Shown: positions 44,127-56,334 of the stretch, piece after piece
Layout of the letters: the number at the start of each line of letters is the position of its first letter
Numbering within the stretch: position 1 is the stretch's first letter
From: Rhodococcus sp. 14-2483-1-2
GTDB taxonomy: Bacteria; Actinomycetota; Actinomycetes; Mycobacteriales; Mycobacteriaceae
Assembly: GCF_002259405.1 (NCBI RefSeq)
Contig: NZ_NPFW01000022.1
Location: 186,001 to 250,000 of the forward strand
Direction: 5' to 3'
Length of the DNA: 64,000 nt
Program-made: the position numbers and the translations under genes
Notes under the pieces: model-generated
Databases searched by the model: none
What the model was told of the DNA's origin: nothing
The model's input: the letters and a program-made list of their open reading frames with translations, nothing else

Positions 44127-45596
44127 ATGACTTCCACGCGCACCTCGATCTCGACGACCGTTCATGCGTGGGATCTGTCCCTGGTCGCTCGAAGTGCCGC
44201 CCTGCGGCAGAGCAGAGCTGACGGCGGCCTGCGCGCACTGAGTAACGCCGCCGACCACGGTCGTCTGTGGCTCGGCGCGGCCGCACTTCTCGTGGCTGCA
44301 GGTGGCCCGGCCCGACGCGGCGGCGTTCGGGGTCTCGTGGCGCTGGCGGGTGCGAGCTCGGTGGCGAACGGGCTGCTCAAACCGCTGTTCCCGCGGACTC
44401 GTCCCGATTCCGAATCGGTTCCCGTCCTGCGCCAGGTCCTGGCTCCGCCGGTGTCGTCGTCGTTTCCCTCCGGGCATTCGGCGTCGGCGGCTGCGTTCGT
44501 CACGGCGGTGGCGATCGAATCCCCGGTGGCGGGCGCGCTGCTGGCACCAGTCGCGGCCGCGGTGTGTTATTCCCGGGTCCACGTCGGGGTGCATTGGCCG
44601 ACGGACGTCATCGCCGGTGCCGCTCTCGGCTCGGCCATCGCATTGTCCACCCGTCGCTGGTGGGCCGTGCGGTCGGAAAAGCCCGCCGATCTGGGCTCCC
44701 CGGCCGAGGTCGAGCCACTGCATGGCGGCCGGGGGCTGCTGGTGCTGGTCAATCCGGGTTCGGGCGACGATTCGGAAGCGGTGCCCGATGCGATCCGTCG
44801 AGCACTTCCCGACGCCGATCTGTTCGTGCCCGATCCCGATCAGGACTTCAACGAGCAACTGGAGCAGCGGATTCGAAGCACGTCTCCGCGCGCCCTCGGT
44901 GTCTGCGGTGGCGACGGCACGGTGGTCAGTGTTGCCGCATCGGCGGTACGGAACGGCTTGCCGCTCGCAGCATTTCCGGGTGGCACCCTCAACCACTTCG
45001 CTCGCGACACCGGGCTGACCGTCGTGGAGGACACTGCTGCTGCCGTCGAAGCGGGCACCGCCGAACTGGTGGACATCGCCGAGGTGTCCGTCGACGGCCG
45101 CAGCGTGTCGTTCGTCAACACCGCCACATTCGGTGGCTACCCCGACTCGGTGCGGCTGCGTCAGAAGCTGCAGCGCCGAATCGGCAAATGGCCGGCCGCC
45201 GCGATCGCGATGACGAGGGTGCTGGCTGCTGCCGAACCGCTGAACATCCGGCTCGACGGCACCAGGCACTCGGTCTGGATGCTGTTCGTCGGTAACGGCA
45301 ACTACGTACCGACAGACCAAGTCCCCATGTCTCGCAGCAGCATTCACACCGGAACGCTCGATGTTCGGTTTCTGCCGTCGGAGCCGAAGGCATCCAGGAC
45401 CAGACTGCTGTGTGCAACGTTGACCGGTACCCTCGGCTCGTCGCCCGCCTACGTCCGTCGAGCGGTGAAGAAGCTGACCGTCGAGGTGGAGGGTGCCGCC
45501 GTCGCGCTCGCGGCCGACGGCGAAGTGGTGGGCGACGGAACGTCGTTCGAGTTCACCAGTGACAAGAACGGCCTCGCGCTCTACCGGAAGCGGTAG
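44127..45596 (+). CDS. PAP2 phosphatase fused to a diacylglycerol-kinase-type lipid kinase
   Basis: A 489-residue two-domain protein. The N-half (about 40-180) is a membrane PAP2 lipid phosphatase with KPLFPRTRP (85-93), FPSGHS (113-118) and SRVHVGVHWPTD (149-160). The C-half (200-489) is a DAGK/LCB5-type kinase with LLVLVNPGSG (204-213), GGDGT (261-265) and PGGTLNHFARD. One polypeptide would carry opposite activities toward lipid phosphates. The chosen start is ATG 44127; ATG 44091 is also in frame. It lies opposite the Pup genes, between pafA and prcA, and ends 33 bp from prcA. Confidence 0.9.
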   Translation: MTSTRTSISTTVHAWDLSLVARSAALRQSRADGGLRALSNAADHGRLWLGAAALLVAAGGPARRGGVRGLVALAGASSVANGLLKPLFPRTRPDSESVPVLRQVLAPPVSSSFPSGHSASAAAFVTAVAIESPVAGALLAPVAAAVCYSRVHVGVHWPTDVIAGAALGSAIALSTRRWWAVRSEKPADLGSPAEVEPLHGGRGLLVLVNPGSGDDSEAVPDAIRRALPDADLFVPDPDQDFNEQLEQRIRSTSPRALGVCGGDGTVVSVAASAVRNGLPLAAFPGGTLNHFARDTGLTVVEDTAAAVEAGTAELVDIAEVSVDGRSVSFVNTATFGGYPDSVRLRQKLQRRIGKWPAAAIAMTRVLAAAEPLNIRLDGTRHSVWMLFVGNGNYVPTDQVPMSRSSIHTGTLDVRFLPSEPKASRTRLLCATLTGTLGSSPAYVRRAVKKLTVEVEGAAVALAADGEVVGDGTSFEFTSDKNGLALYRKR

Positions 45597-45609
45597 CGCA
45601 CGAGGCCGT
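45568..45609. terminator. Bidirectional hairpin between convergent genes
   Basis: ACGGCCTCG and CGAGGCCGT make a 9-bp outer stem with an inner CTACC/GGTAG stem. The structure covers the stop codon of the PAP2-kinase gene and faces the end of prcA. It is symmetric, so it could serve both transcripts; no clear U-tract is present. Confidence 0.55.
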
Positions 45610-45629
45610 ACGAGTGTGGGGACCGACCG

Positions 45630-46403
45630 TCAGGAAGGCGGTGCACCCTCGGTGTCGGGTACCGTCTCGACCGCCGCAGTCGGCGTCGGCAACATGTCCT
45701 CCAACGCAGCTCCGGCGATGCGTCTGAACGCTCGTCGCGGCCGCCCCTGGTCCAGCACCGCAACCTCGAGCGCCGACACCTCGAGAACCTTCTTCTCCGG
45801 CTCGCCGCCCGCCGCAGGCGGTGTCGCCGGACCTGCCGTGAGTGCGTCGACGGCGACACGAACCGCGTCGGCGAGATCGAGCCCGGAGCGGTACGTGTCC
45901 TTCAGTGCAGCCACGATCGGCTCGGTCGTCCCGCCCATGACGACGAAATCCTGCTCGTCGACGATGGATCCGTCGTAGGTGATGCGGTAGAGCTGCGTCG
46001 CGATCGGCTCGTCCTGATGCGACACCTCCGCGACACAGATCTCGACCTCGTACGGTTTGAGCTGCTCGGTGAAGATCGTGCCGAGTGCCTGCGCATACGT
46101 CTTGGCGAGCGAACGGCCGGTCACGTCACGCCGATCGTAGGTGTATCCCTTGATGTCGGCGTGCTGAATACCGGCCTTGCGCAGGTTCTCGAACTCGTTG
46201 TACTTGCCCACGGCCGCGAAGCCGATCCGGTCGTAGAGTTCGCTCACCTTGTGCAACGCTGTCGAACGGTTCTCGGCCACGAACAGCACCCCGTCCGCGT
46301 ACGTCAGCACGATGACGCTGCGGCCGCGGCCGATTCCCTTGCGCGCCAACTCCGAACGATCGCGCATGATCTGTTCGGCAGATGCGTAGTACGGCATCGT
46401 CAT
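45630..46403 (-). CDS. prcA: 20S proteasome alpha subunit
   Basis: Forms the outer heptameric rings and gate of the proteasome core. It has 257 residues, with the N-terminal gating segment [21 protein letters not shown], then [20 protein letters not shown] and [19 protein letters not shown]. There is no processed propeptide. Residues after 200 are an Ala/Pro/Glu-rich tail. Start overlaps prcB by 4 bp (ATGA), fixing equal synthesis of the two subunits. Confidence 0.97.
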   Translation of the reverse strand: MTMPYYASAEQIMRDRSELARKGIGRGRSVIVLTYADGVLFVAENRSTALHKVSELYDRIGFAAVGKYNEFENLRKAGIQHADIKGYTYDRRDVTGRSLAKTYAQALGTIFTEQLKPYEVEICVAEVSHQDEPIATQLYRITYDGSIVDEQDFVVMGGTTEPIVAALKDTYRSGLDLADAVRVAVDALTAGPATPPAAGGEPEKKVLEVSALEVAVLDQGRPRRAFRRIAGAALEDMLPTPTAAVETVPDTEGAPPS

Positions 46404-47341
46404 GGTGCGCTACCCCCTTCGCTCACTTGTTGGCCGGCCCGGGTGTGATGCTCGGCGCCGCCGGAATGCGCTGCACTCTCGGTTCGCTCCGCGAGGACGG
46501 ACCGAGCTGCAGCCGAAATTCGCTCGTGCGCAACATCGTCCGCCCCGACGCTGGTGATGGCGACGGCCGTCGGGTAGATCCCGCGGGTGACGTCGGGACC
46601 ACCGGTGGCCGAATCGTCGTCGGCGGCGTCGTACAGCGATTCCACCGCCGCACGTATCGCCTCCTCCTCGGTCATTCCGGGGCGATAGAGCTTCTTGAGC
46701 GCGGACTTGGCGAACAGCGATCCCGATCCCACCGCGTGGTAGCCCGAACGCTCCTCGTATCGCCCACCGACCACGTCGTAGGACACGATCCGTCCGGCTC
46801 GATCCGGATCCGAGATGTCGATGTCGAATCCGACCAGCAACGGGACGGCGGCGAGCCCCTGCATCGCGGCACCGAGGTTGCTTCGCACCATCGACGACAG
46901 CTTGTTGGCCTTGCCGTTGAACGTGAGCGGCACGCCTTCGATCTTCTCGTAGTGCTCGAGTTCGACAGCGAAGAGCCGTACCAGTTCGATCGCGATGCCT
47001 GCCGTCCCGGCGATGCCCGCAGCGGAGTAGTCGTCGGTGACGTAGACCTTCTGCATGTCGCGATTGGCGATCAGATTGCCTTGCGTGGCACGCCGATCAC
47101 CGGCGATCAGAACTCCGCCCGCGTAGGTCAGTGCGACGATCGTCGTCCCGTGCGGAGCGATGCCGGACTTGTCCGAGCCGCCGTTCGCGGTGTGAGACGC
47201 CAGATCCGCTGCGATACCGCTCTCGGGCAACAGATGAGGGGCGTGCTGACGCAGGTAATCGGAGAACGACGAGCTGCTGGACCCGAAGGGGATCGCCGTG
47301 CCGTCGCCGACCGACCGCGGGTCCGAACGATCCACCGTCAC
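46400..47341 (-). CDS. prcB: 20S proteasome beta subunit
   Basis: Proteolytic subunit, 313 residues from GTG 47341, which overlaps the pup stop by 4 bp. Residues 1-65 are a propeptide; autocleavage after G65 ([12 protein letters not shown]) would expose the catalytic T66. Supporting residues of the Ntn fold include K in [40 protein letters not shown] is the conserved family block. The C-terminal tail after about 285 is polar and variable. Confidence 0.97.
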   Translation of the reverse strand: MTVDRSDPRSVGDGTAIPFGSSSSSFSDYLRQHAPHLLPESGIAADLASHTANGGSDKSGIAPHGTTIVALTYAGGVLIAGDRRATQGNLIANRDMQKVYVTDDYSAAGIAGTAGIAIELVRLFAVELEHYEKIEGVPLTFNGKANKLSSMVRSNLGAAMQGLAAVPLLVGFDIDISDPDRAGRIVSYDVVGGRYEERSGYHAVGSGSLFAKSALKKLYRPGMTEEEAIRAAVESLYDAADDDSATGGPDVTRGIYPTAVAITSVGADDVAHERISAAARSVLAERTESAAHSGGAEHHTRAGQQVSEGGSAP

Positions 47342-47532
47342 TGGCCGCCCTTCTGAACGTAGGCGCGGACGAAGTCCTCGGCGTTTTCCTCGAGCACGTC
47401 GTCGATCTCGTCGAGAAGGTCGTCGGTCTCCTCGGCCAGCTTCTCGCGTCGTTCCTGACCACCGGCTCCGGTGTCGCCGGGAACCTCATCGTCGTCGCCG
47501 CCGCCCGAGCGCCGTGTCTGCTCCTGTGCCAT
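47338..47532 (-). CDS. pup: Prokaryotic ubiquitin-like protein Pup
   Basis: A 64-residue, largely disordered protein tag. It starts MAQEQTRR and has the helical Mpa-binding segment around [20 protein letters not shown]. It ends in Gly-Gly-Gln, so Dop must deamidate the last residue to Glu before PafA can attach it to lysines. The stop overlaps prcB by 4 bp. The 194 bp upstream, up to dop, hold no further gene. Confidence 0.97.
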   Translation of the reverse strand: MAQEQTRRSGGGDDDEVPGDTGAGGQERREKLAEETDDLLDEIDDVLEENAEDFVRAYVQKGGQ

Positions 47533-47726
47533 AGTCGCCGACCTCCTCCGTATATCGAGAAAACAGATCTACTGCACTCTCACCGGTCGATTCCAGGTGC
47601 ACCGTCGTGGATGTGCAAGTGCAACCGAACGTTCCGCCGAAAGTGCACGGACCTTTACCCTACCGACAGACCGACTCCGCCGGTTGGCAAGACACCGCGA
47701 ATAGTCGGCACCGGTTCTCGGGTGCG

Positions 47727-49226
47727 TCAGTTGGTGAGCTGATCGACGAGTTCTGCGGCGCTGTCGACCGACTCGAGCAGTGCCCCGACGTGCGCTTTGG
47801 TGCCTCTGAGCGGCTCGAGGGTCGGGATGCGAACGAGGGAGTCGCCGCCGAGATCGAAGATGACCGAGTCCCAGCTCGCTGCAGCGATATCGGCCCCGAA
47901 CTTGCGTAGGCACTCGCCGCGGAAGTACGCCCTCGTATCGTCCGGCGGGGTGCCGACGGCATCGAGCACCTGCTGCTCGGTGACCAGTCGATCCATCGAC
48001 CCACGAGCAACCAGCCGGTTGTAGAGTCCTTTGTCCAGCCGCACATCGGAGTACTGCAGGTCGACCAGATGCAGCCGCGGAGCCGACCACCCGAGCCCCT
48101 CCCGCTGGCGGAACCCTTCGAGCAGGCGCAGTTTCGCCGGCCAGTCCAGCAGATGTGCGCACTCCATCGGATCTCGTTCGAGAAGGTCGAGAACCATGGC
48201 CCACTTGTCGAGCACGTCCAGTGCGCGCGCATCGTCGCTGCCCTCGGCAGCCACGAATTTCGCAACGCGCTGGTGGTAGATCCGCTGCAGCGCAAGACCC
48301 GTCAGTTCGCGACCGTCGGCGAGAGCGACGGCCTTGCGCAGCGTCGGATCGTGGCTGATCTGATGGACTGCGGTCACCGGCCTGGCCAGCTGCAGATCGG
48401 ACAGGTCGACCCCCGCTTCGATGAGGTCGAGCACGAGCGCTGTGGTGCCGACCTTGAGGTAGGTCGACATCTCGGCGAGATTCGCGTCGCCGATGATGCA
48501 GTGCAGGCGGCGGTACTTGTCCGCATCCGCGTGCGGTTCGTCGCGCGTGTTGATGATGCCGCGCTTGAGGGTGGTCTCCAGGCCCACCTCCACCTCGATG
48601 TAGTCCGCCCGCTGCGAGAGCTGGAAGCCCGCTTCGTCACCGGACTGGCCGATTCCGACACGTCCCGACCCGGTGATGACCTGCCGCGAGGCGAAGAACG
48701 GCGACAGACCGGCGACGACGGCCGAGAACGGTGTCTCGCGCGACATCAGGTAGTTCTCGTGGGTGCCGTACGACGCACCCTTACCGTCGACGTTGTTCTT
48801 GTACAGCTGAAGGCGCGGTGCTCCCGGGACGCTCGACGCATGGCGGGCGGCAGCTTCCATCACGCGCTCGCCGGCTTTGTCCCAGATCACTGCATCCAGC
48901 GGGTCGCGTACCTCCGGAGCCGAGTACTCGGGGTGAGCGTGATCGACGTACAGGCGAGCACCGTTGGTGAGAATCATGTTGGCTGCGCCGATCTCGTCGG
49001 CGTCGATCACCGGGGCGGGGCCGCTGAAGCGTCCGAGGTCGAAGCCGCGAGCGTCACGCAGAGGCGACTCGACCTCGTAATCCCAGCGCGTGCGCTTGGC
49101 CCGCGGTACCCCTGCAGCGGCCGCGTAGGCCAACACTGCCTGGGTCGACGTCAGGATCGGATTGGCGGTGGGCTCGGTGGGCGAAGAAATGCCGTACTCG
49201 ACCTCGATACCGATGATGCGCTGCAT
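47727..49226 (-). CDS. dop: Pup deamidase/depupylase Dop
   Basis: Converts Pup-Gln to Pup-Glu and removes Pup from tagged proteins. It is a 499-residue paralogue of PafA with [14 protein letters not shown] at the start, D95 in [13 protein letters not shown] and [17 protein letters not shown]. An insertion at about 40-80 corresponds to the Dop-loop that separates it from PafA. It sits 80 bp downstream of mpa, after a strong hairpin, and 194 bp upstream of pup. Confidence 0.97.
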   Translation of the reverse strand: MQRIIGIEVEYGISSPTEPTANPILTSTQAVLAYAAAAGVPRAKRTRWDYEVESPLRDARGFDLGRFSGPAPVIDADEIGAANMILTNGARLYVDHAHPEYSAPEVRDPLDAVIWDKAGERVMEAAARHASSVPGAPRLQLYKNNVDGKGASYGTHENYLMSRETPFSAVVAGLSPFFASRQVITGSGRVGIGQSGDEAGFQLSQRADYIEVEVGLETTLKRGIINTRDEPHADADKYRRLHCIIGDANLAEMSTYLKVGTTALVLDLIEAGVDLSDLQLARPVTAVHQISHDPTLRKAVALADGRELTGLALQRIYHQRVAKFVAAEGSDDARALDVLDKWAMVLDLLERDPMECAHLLDWPAKLRLLEGFRQREGLGWSAPRLHLVDLQYSDVRLDKGLYNRLVARGSMDRLVTEQQVLDAVGTPPDDTRAYFRGECLRKFGADIAAASWDSVIFDLGGDSLVRIPTLEPLRGTKAHVGALLESVDSAAELVDQLTN

Positions 49227-49256
49227 GAGTCGAGCCTAGACGGCACCTGGACGCAG

Positions 49257-49289
49257 ATCGGGGCGCGCCCTGTGCGGACGCGCCCCGAT
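49257..49289 (-). terminator. GC-rich hairpin between mpa and dop
   Basis: ATCGGGGCGCG and CGCGCCCCGAT pair perfectly over 11 bp around an 11-nt loop, beginning 17 bp after the mpa stop. There is no U-tract. It could end part of the mpa transcripts or stabilise the mpa 3' end, allowing different levels of Mpa and Dop. Confidence 0.65.
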
Positions 49290-49306
49290 ACTGCTCTGTG
49301 CAGGAT

Positions 49307-51070
49307 CTACAGGTACTGGCCGGTGTTGGCCTCGGTGTCGATCGCCCGGCTCGCGCTGGCGTTCTTGCCGGTGACCAGCGTGCGGATGTAGACGATCCGC
49401 TCGCCCTTCTTGCCGGAGATTCGAGCCCAGTCGTCCGGGTTCGTGGTGTTCGGCAGGTCTTCGTTCTCGGCGAACTCGTCGACGATGGAGTCGAACAGGT
49501 GCTGAATTCGTAGACCGCCGTTGCCGGTTTCCAGTACCGATTTGATGGCGTACTTCTTCGCGCGGTCGACGATGTTCTGGATCATGGCACCGGAGTTGAA
49601 GTCCTTGAAGTACAGAACTTCCTTGTCTCCGTTGGCATACGTGACCTCGAGGAAGCGGTTGTCGTCGCTTTCGGCGTACATGCGCTCGACGACGCGGTCG
49701 ATCATCCCTCGGATGCACGCAGCGCGGTCTCCACCGAACTCTGCAACATCGTCGGCGTTGACCGGCAGCGAATCGGTCAGGTACTTGGAGAAGATGTCCT
49801 GTGCCGATTCGGCGTCGGGCCGCTCGATCTTGATCTTGACGTCCAGACGACCGGGCCGCAGGATCGCGGGGTCGATCATGTCCTCACGGTTGGAGGCACC
49901 GATCACGATGACGTTCTCGAGCCCCTCCACGCCGTCGATCTCGGCGAGCAGCTGCGGAACGACCGTCGTCTCGACGTCGGACGAGACTCCCGAACCACGG
50001 GTGCGGAAGATCGAGTCCATCTCGTCGAAGAACACGATGACCGGGGTGCCCTCGGACGCCTTCTCCCGTGCTCGCTGGAAGATCATGCGGATGTGACGTT
50101 CGGTCTCGCCGACGAACTTGTTGAGCAGTTCGGGGCCCTTGATGTTGAGGAAGAACGACTTCGCTTCCTTGGCGTCCTGCCCGCGTGCCTCGGCGATCTT
50201 CTTGGCCAACGAATTGGCAACAGCCTTGGCGATCAACGTCTTTCCGCAGCCGGGAGGACCGTAGAGCAGAACACCCTTGGGCGGACGCAGCGAGTATTCG
50301 CGAAACAGATCCTTGTGCAGGAACGGGAGTTCCACGGCGTCGCGAATCTGCTCGATCTGTCGACCGAGACCACCGATGTCCTCGTACCCGACGTCCGGCA
50401 CCTCTTCGAGGACCAAGTCCTCCACCTCGGCCTTGGGGACTCGCTCGAAGGCGTAGCCGGCCTTGGTGTCGACGAGCAGGGAATCGCCCGGGCGCAGTTT
50501 GCGGGACGGTTCGTCCGGGTCGACGGGACCCTCGTCGTTGACCATGTCGATCAACGGCTTGGCCAGCCACACGACTCGCTCCTCGTCGGCATGACCGACG
50601 ACGAGCGCCCTCGATCCGTCACCCAGAAGCTCACGCAGAGTGCTGATCTCGCCGACCTGGTCGAAGGTGCAGGCCTCGACGATGGTCAACGCTTCGTTCA
50701 GGCGCACCGTCTGTCCCGGTGCCAGCGAGTCGGCCTCGATGTTGGGTGAGCACGTCAGCCGCATCTTGCGTCCGGAGGTGAACACGTCGACCGTTCCGTC
50801 GTCGAAGACGCTCAGCAGAACGCCGTAGCCGCTCGGTGGTTGGCCGAGGCGGTCCACTTCCTCGCGGAGCGCGATGAGCTGTTGCCTGGCCTCTTTCAGG
50901 GTGTCCATCAGCTTCGCGTTGCGGAGCGAGAGCGAATCGACGCGACCTTCGAGTTCGCGTACCTGCTCGGGGGACTCCCCCAGTTGACGGCGCAGTGAAG
51001 CAGCTTCGGCTCGCACGGCGTCCAGTTCGGCTCTGGCCGCGGCCACATCCGGATTGTCTGTTGAGCTCAT
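49307..51070 (-). CDS. mpa: Proteasome-associated AAA ATPase Mpa/ARC
   Basis: Hexameric unfoldase that captures Pup and threads pupylated proteins into the proteasome. It has 587 residues from ATG 51070 (GGGAGGAG upstream). In order: coiled coil (about 10-60), tandem OB domains (70-215), AAA domain with [18 protein letters not shown] and the arginine-finger region, then the C-terminal QYL, whose penultimate tyrosine opens the alpha-ring gate. The frame extends 23 codons upstream without similarity. It is first of the mpa-dop-pup-prcB-prcA row. Confidence 0.97.
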   Translation of the reverse strand: MSSTDNPDVAAARAELDAVRAEAASLRRQLGESPEQVRELEGRVDSLSLRNAKLMDTLKEARQQLIALREEVDRLGQPPSGYGVLLSVFDDGTVDVFTSGRKMRLTCSPNIEADSLAPGQTVRLNEALTIVEACTFDQVGEISTLRELLGDGSRALVVGHADEERVVWLAKPLIDMVNDEGPVDPDEPSRKLRPGDSLLVDTKAGYAFERVPKAEVEDLVLEEVPDVGYEDIGGLGRQIEQIRDAVELPFLHKDLFREYSLRPPKGVLLYGPPGCGKTLIAKAVANSLAKKIAEARGQDAKEAKSFFLNIKGPELLNKFVGETERHIRMIFQRAREKASEGTPVIVFFDEMDSIFRTRGSGVSSDVETTVVPQLLAEIDGVEGLENVIVIGASNREDMIDPAILRPGRLDVKIKIERPDAESAQDIFSKYLTDSLPVNADDVAEFGGDRAACIRGMIDRVVERMYAESDDNRFLEVTYANGDKEVLYFKDFNSGAMIQNIVDRAKKYAIKSVLETGNGGLRIQHLFDSIVDEFAENEDLPNTTNPDDWARISGKKGERIVYIRTLVTGKNASASRAIDTEANTGQYL

Positions 51071-51190
51071 GAGCGACTCCTCCCAGTGACGATCTATCAA
51101 CGCTACCGGCACCGGCCCGAATGTGCGGACCGACACCACGATCGGGACGGAGAAGCAGTGTGTTCGACCGCACCCGAGCGTCGGTCGAGT

Positions 51191-51209
51191 TCATGTTAGC
51201 CTCACCTGA
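51191..51209. promoter_or_regulatory. Possible IdeR/DtxR iron box
   Basis: TCATGTTAGCCTCACCTGA agrees with 14 of 19 positions of the consensus TTAGGTTAGGCTAACCTAA, including the GTTAG and ACCT cores. It lies 40 bp before the lipoprotein start and about 120 bp before mpa on the other strand. It may be chance. Confidence 0.3.
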
Positions 51210-51248
51210 CCAAACAGCGGACCGACCACGGAATCAGGGGCTTCACCA

Positions 51249-51740
51249 GTGAAGATGCGCATTTTCTCGGCAGGTGTCGCGCTCGCGGCAGCAGTGACGT
51301 CGGTAGCCGGGTGCAGCTCGGCCGACGAATCCGATCGGACCGATCACAATTCGACGTCGGCCGCCGAGAGCAGCGCCACGGCAACCGATGCACCCGCCGT
51401 CGCGCCGCCGACCTCCGGCGAACTCGAAGCATCTCTGGTGCAGCTGGTGGCCCCGGACGTCGACGCGGCGACGAAGGCGGCCGCGGTCGAGAACGGACAG
51501 GCACGCTTGACCAACCTCGAAACGATGACCGCGGCCCTGGCGAACTACGGCGCGATCACCTTCGAGGTGGCCGAACCGACGGTCGAGGGCGAGACATCCA
51601 CCGCCGACGTCGCTATTGCCACTCCTCGGGGAACGGCAGCTCCATCCCCGCAGACCTGGGTGCTGATCGACGGCGACTGGAAGCTATCCGATGCCAGCAC
51701 CTGCCAGATCCTCGCGATGGGGCAGGCTCCCTGCGCCTAG
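51249..51740 (+). CDS. lppK: Small secreted lipoprotein, LppK-like
   Basis: A 163-residue protein from GTG 51249 (ATG 51255 also possible). It has a signal peptide with a hydrophobic core (FSAGVALAAAVTS) and a lipobox ending VAGC, so the mature protein should be lipid-anchored outside the membrane after processing by Lgt, LspA and probably Lnt. A Ser/Thr/Ala linker (23-55) precedes a small domain resembling a low-molecular-weight antigen MTB12-type fold, ending TWVLIDGDWKLSDASTCQIL. The place beside mpa matches M. tuberculosis lppK (Rv2116). Role unknown. Confidence 0.85.
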   Translation: MKMRIFSAGVALAAAVTSVAGCSSADESDRTDHNSTSAAESSATATDAPAVAPPTSGELEASLVQLVAPDVDAATKAAAVENGQARLTNLETMTAALANYGAITFEVAEPTVEGETSTADVAIATPRGTAAPSPQTWVLIDGDWKLSDASTCQILAMGQAPCA

Positions 51741-51776
51741 ACCGAGGTCGGGAATCGCCGGTGGCGGCTCTTGTCG

Positions 51777-53838
<2,062 letters not shown>

Positions 53839-53842
<4 letters not shown>

Positions 53843-54651
53843 CGGTTCCGAATGCCTTCTTCGTTCCCGCCGGGGTCGGCAGAGAAGGCCACGAGAGGGT
53901 CACCGCCACCGAGCACACCGTCAGCCTGTGGGCACCGACGATGCAGCACGGCGCTCCACCGTCGGCCCTGTTGGTCCGTGCGCTCGAGCGAGTGGACGCC
54001 AGGGAGGACACCCGTATCAGTCGCGTGGCCGTCGACATTCTCGGGCCGATTCCTGTCGGGGACATCGAGATCCGGGCATGGACGGAGCGACCCGGTGCCA
54101 ATATCGAACTCGTCGTCGCGGAGCTCTGGGCGGAAGGCGCCTCGGGAACTGCGCGCGCGGTGGCCCGCGGCAGCGCATGGCGCATGCGCACCGTACCGAC
54201 CGACGACGTTGCACACTCGGGCGATCCGGTGATGCGACCGGTGAGCGACGGTGTCGACTACGCCTTCGGTGGCACCTGGTCGTCGGGCTATCTCGACGCC
54301 GTCGAGTTCAAGATGCTCACCGGGCTCGGTGCGGATGGGCCGGGCGAGATCTGGGCCAGGCCCACACCTGTTCTCGTGCAGGGTGAATCGATGACGCCCC
54401 TCGAAAGGCTCTTCTCGATCGCGGACATCGCCAACGGAATCGGAGCGAAGCTCCCGATCGACGAGTGGACGTTCTTGAACACCGACCTGACCGTGCACGT
54501 GTTCCGCCTGCCGCAGGGCGAATGGATCGGGGTGTCGGCGGAGACCTCCACCGGGTCCGACGGCATCGCCATGTGTGCGGGCACACTCAGCGACGAACTG
54601 GGTCCGGTCGGTCGCATCGCTCAGACGGTGTTGGTTCGGCGTCGGAGCTGA
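53839..54651 (+). CDS. Acyl-CoA thioesterase-family protein (double hotdog)
   Basis: A 270-residue protein with two hotdog-like halves, of the thioesterase group common in mycolic-acid actinobacteria. Visible segments are MQHGAPPSALLVRALERVD, SRVAVDILGPIPVGDIEIR and the second-half WTFLNTDLTVHVFRLPQGEW. The family hydrolyses acyl-CoA; the acyl group is unknown. Start GTG 53839 overlaps the RecB-like gene (GTGA), so the two are co-translated although the functions look unrelated. It is convergent with the smaller thioesterase 13 bp away. Confidence 0.87.
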
Positions 54652-54664
54652 CTGTCCAGTCCGG

Positions 54665-55096
54665 TCACGACGTTCGCGCTGTGACGACGGTGCCCTGAGC
54701 CACCGCGACGATCCGCTCGCTGTCCCCGTCGACCGAATACACGGTGCAGTGGCAGATGGCCTGGTTTCGGGTCGTCGAGATCGCGTGCGCGCGGGCGATC
54801 AGATATTCGCCCGTTGCCGGCCTCGCGAAGTCGACCGTGCAGTGCGCGGTCACCGCGTCGCCACCGAGCGCGATTCCGCCGGCGAAGGTCACGGCGTTGT
54901 CTGCAAGATAGCTGATGACGCCGCCATGCACGAAGCCGTGTTGCTGCCGGAGCTCCGGTCGGTTTCGAAGGCGGACCTCGACGTTGCCACTGTCGGTGGA
55001 GACCAGCTCGGCACCGAGCAGAGTGGTGAACGGTTGAGCGTCGAATATCGCCCTCGCCCGTCGAGCGAGGTCGTCCTCGGAGGTATCGGATGTCAT
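54665..55096 (-). CDS. PaaI-type hotdog thioesterase
   Basis: A 143-residue single hotdog protein: QQHGFVHGGVISYLADNAVT is the PaaI/YbgC catalytic helix region with the conserved HGG, followed by AVTAHCTVDFARPATGEYLIARA. It hydrolyses thioesters, often aryl-CoA. The start is ATG 55096; the longer open frame overlaps hisG. It lies 25 bp after hisG and may be the last gene of the metH-HAD-hisE-hisG transcript. Confidence 0.9.
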   Translation of the reverse strand: MTSDTSEDDLARRARAIFDAQPFTTLLGAELVSTDSGNVEVRLRNRPELRQQHGFVHGGVISYLADNAVTFAGGIALGGDAVTAHCTVDFARPATGEYLIARAHAISTTRNQAICHCTVYSVDGDSERIVAVAQGTVVTARTS

Positions 55097-55121
55097 ACGT
55101 CCACCGGTAGCCGTGTCGGAT

Positions 55122-55973
55122 CTAGAAGGCGCGGCAGGACCTGATGTCGGAGGCGAGGATGGCCTTGGCACCGAGCTCGGCGAGCTGATCCATGACGTTG
55201 TTGTGCACCTTACGAGACACCATGGCGCGCACGGCAACCCAGTTGTCGTCGACCATCGGTGCCAAAGTCGGCGACTCGATTCCAGGAGTGATCTTGACTG
55301 CTTCGTCGAGGATCGACTTGGGGCAGTCGTAATCGAGCATCAGATACTGCTGCGCGAAGACCACACCCTGTACGCGGGCGATCAGTTGCTTGCGTGCGGA
55401 GTCGGTGCCCGGGGTGCCTGCTCGTTCGATCAGCACGCCCTCCGAATCGCAGAGAGATTCACCGAAGGCGACGAGGTTGTTCTGACGCAGCGATCGTCCC
55501 GACTCCACGACGTCGGCGATCGCGTCGGCGACCCCGAGCTGGATGGAGATCTCGACTGCGCCGTCGAGGCGAATGACGGTTGCCTCGAGTCCTCGGGCGG
55601 CCAGATCCTTACGAACCAGGTTGGGATAGGACGTCGCGATGCGCAGTCCGCCCAGGTCCTCGGGTGCCCACTCCTTGCCCGCCGGCGCGGCGTAGCGGAA
55701 GGTCGAACGACCGAATCCGAGTGCCAGCCGCTCCTCGACCGCGGCACCGGAATCCAGCGCCAGGTCACGCCCGGTGATGCCCAGATCCAGCTGGCCGGAT
55801 CCGACGTAGATTGCGATGTCCTTGGGACGGAGAAAGAAGAACTCGACGCCGTTGGCCGGATCGAGAACCGTCAGGTCCTTCGAGTCGCTTCGGCGTCGGT
55901 AGCCGGCTTCGCTGAGAATCTCGGCGGCGGACTCGGACAGTGCGCCCTTGTTGGGTACGGCTACGCGCAGCAT
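55122..55973 (-). CDS. hisG: ATP phosphoribosyltransferase HisG (long form)
   Basis: First, feedback-controlled step of histidine synthesis: ATP plus PRPP to phosphoribosyl-ATP. It has 283 residues. The catalytic domains begin [16 protein letters not shown], with [14 protein letters not shown] and the PRPP-binding region [11 protein letters not shown]. The C-terminal ACT-like domain (about 210-283) is present, so it is the long form that is inhibited by histidine and does not need HisZ. AAGGAAA precedes ATG 55973. It follows hisE by 48 bp. Confidence 0.96.
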   Translation of the reverse strand: MLRVAVPNKGALSESAAEILSEAGYRRRSDSKDLTVLDPANGVEFFFLRPKDIAIYVGSGQLDLGITGRDLALDSGAAVEERLALGFGRSTFRYAAPAGKEWAPEDLGGLRIATSYPNLVRKDLAARGLEATVIRLDGAVEISIQLGVADAIADVVESGRSLRQNNLVAFGESLCDSEGVLIERAGTPGTDSARKQLIARVQGVVFAQQYLMLDYDCPKSILDEAVKITPGIESPTLAPMVDDNWVAVRAMVSRKVHNNVMDQLAELGAKAILASDIRSCRAF

Positions 55974-56021
55974 GGAGTTTTCCTTCATCGGTGAATTCGT
56001 AGGAGAGGTGCGGACCTTGCC

Positions 56022-56285
56022 TCACAGATGTCGGTAGACGTCCTCGAGCTCGATGCCTCTGCCCACCATCATCACCTGAACCCAGTACAGAAGCTGCGAG
56101 ATCTCCTCGGCGAGCGCCTCGTCGCTCTCGTGCTCGGCCGCGATCCACACTTCACCAGCTTCTTCGAGGACCTTCTTGCCCTGGAAATGAACTCCGGCGT
56201 CCAACGCTGCGACAGTGCCCGAGCCCTCGGGACGGGTCTTCGCGCGGTCGGTGAGCTCGGCGAACAGGGAATCGAAAGTCTTCAC
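56022..56285 (-). CDS. hisE: Phosphoribosyl-ATP pyrophosphohydrolase HisE
   Basis: Second step of histidine synthesis, removing pyrophosphate from phosphoribosyl-ATP. It has 87 residues of the all-alpha MazG-like fold; the metal-binding [14 protein letters not shown] and [12 protein letters not shown] helices are clear. Start GTG 56285 (MKTFDSLF-like opening) fits the family better than ATG 56303. The gene lies 49 bp downstream of the HAD phosphatase and upstream of hisG. The separate hisE and hisI genes are usual in actinobacteria. Confidence 0.95.
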   Translation of the reverse strand: MKTFDSLFAELTDRAKTRPEGSGTVAALDAGVHFQGKKVLEEAGEVWIAAEHESDEALAEEISQLLYWVQVMMVGRGIELEDVYRHL

Positions 56286-56334
56286 GGCTGCATATTCTTT
56301 CACGTCGTCGATCAGGGGTGCGAATCGGTCGAGA

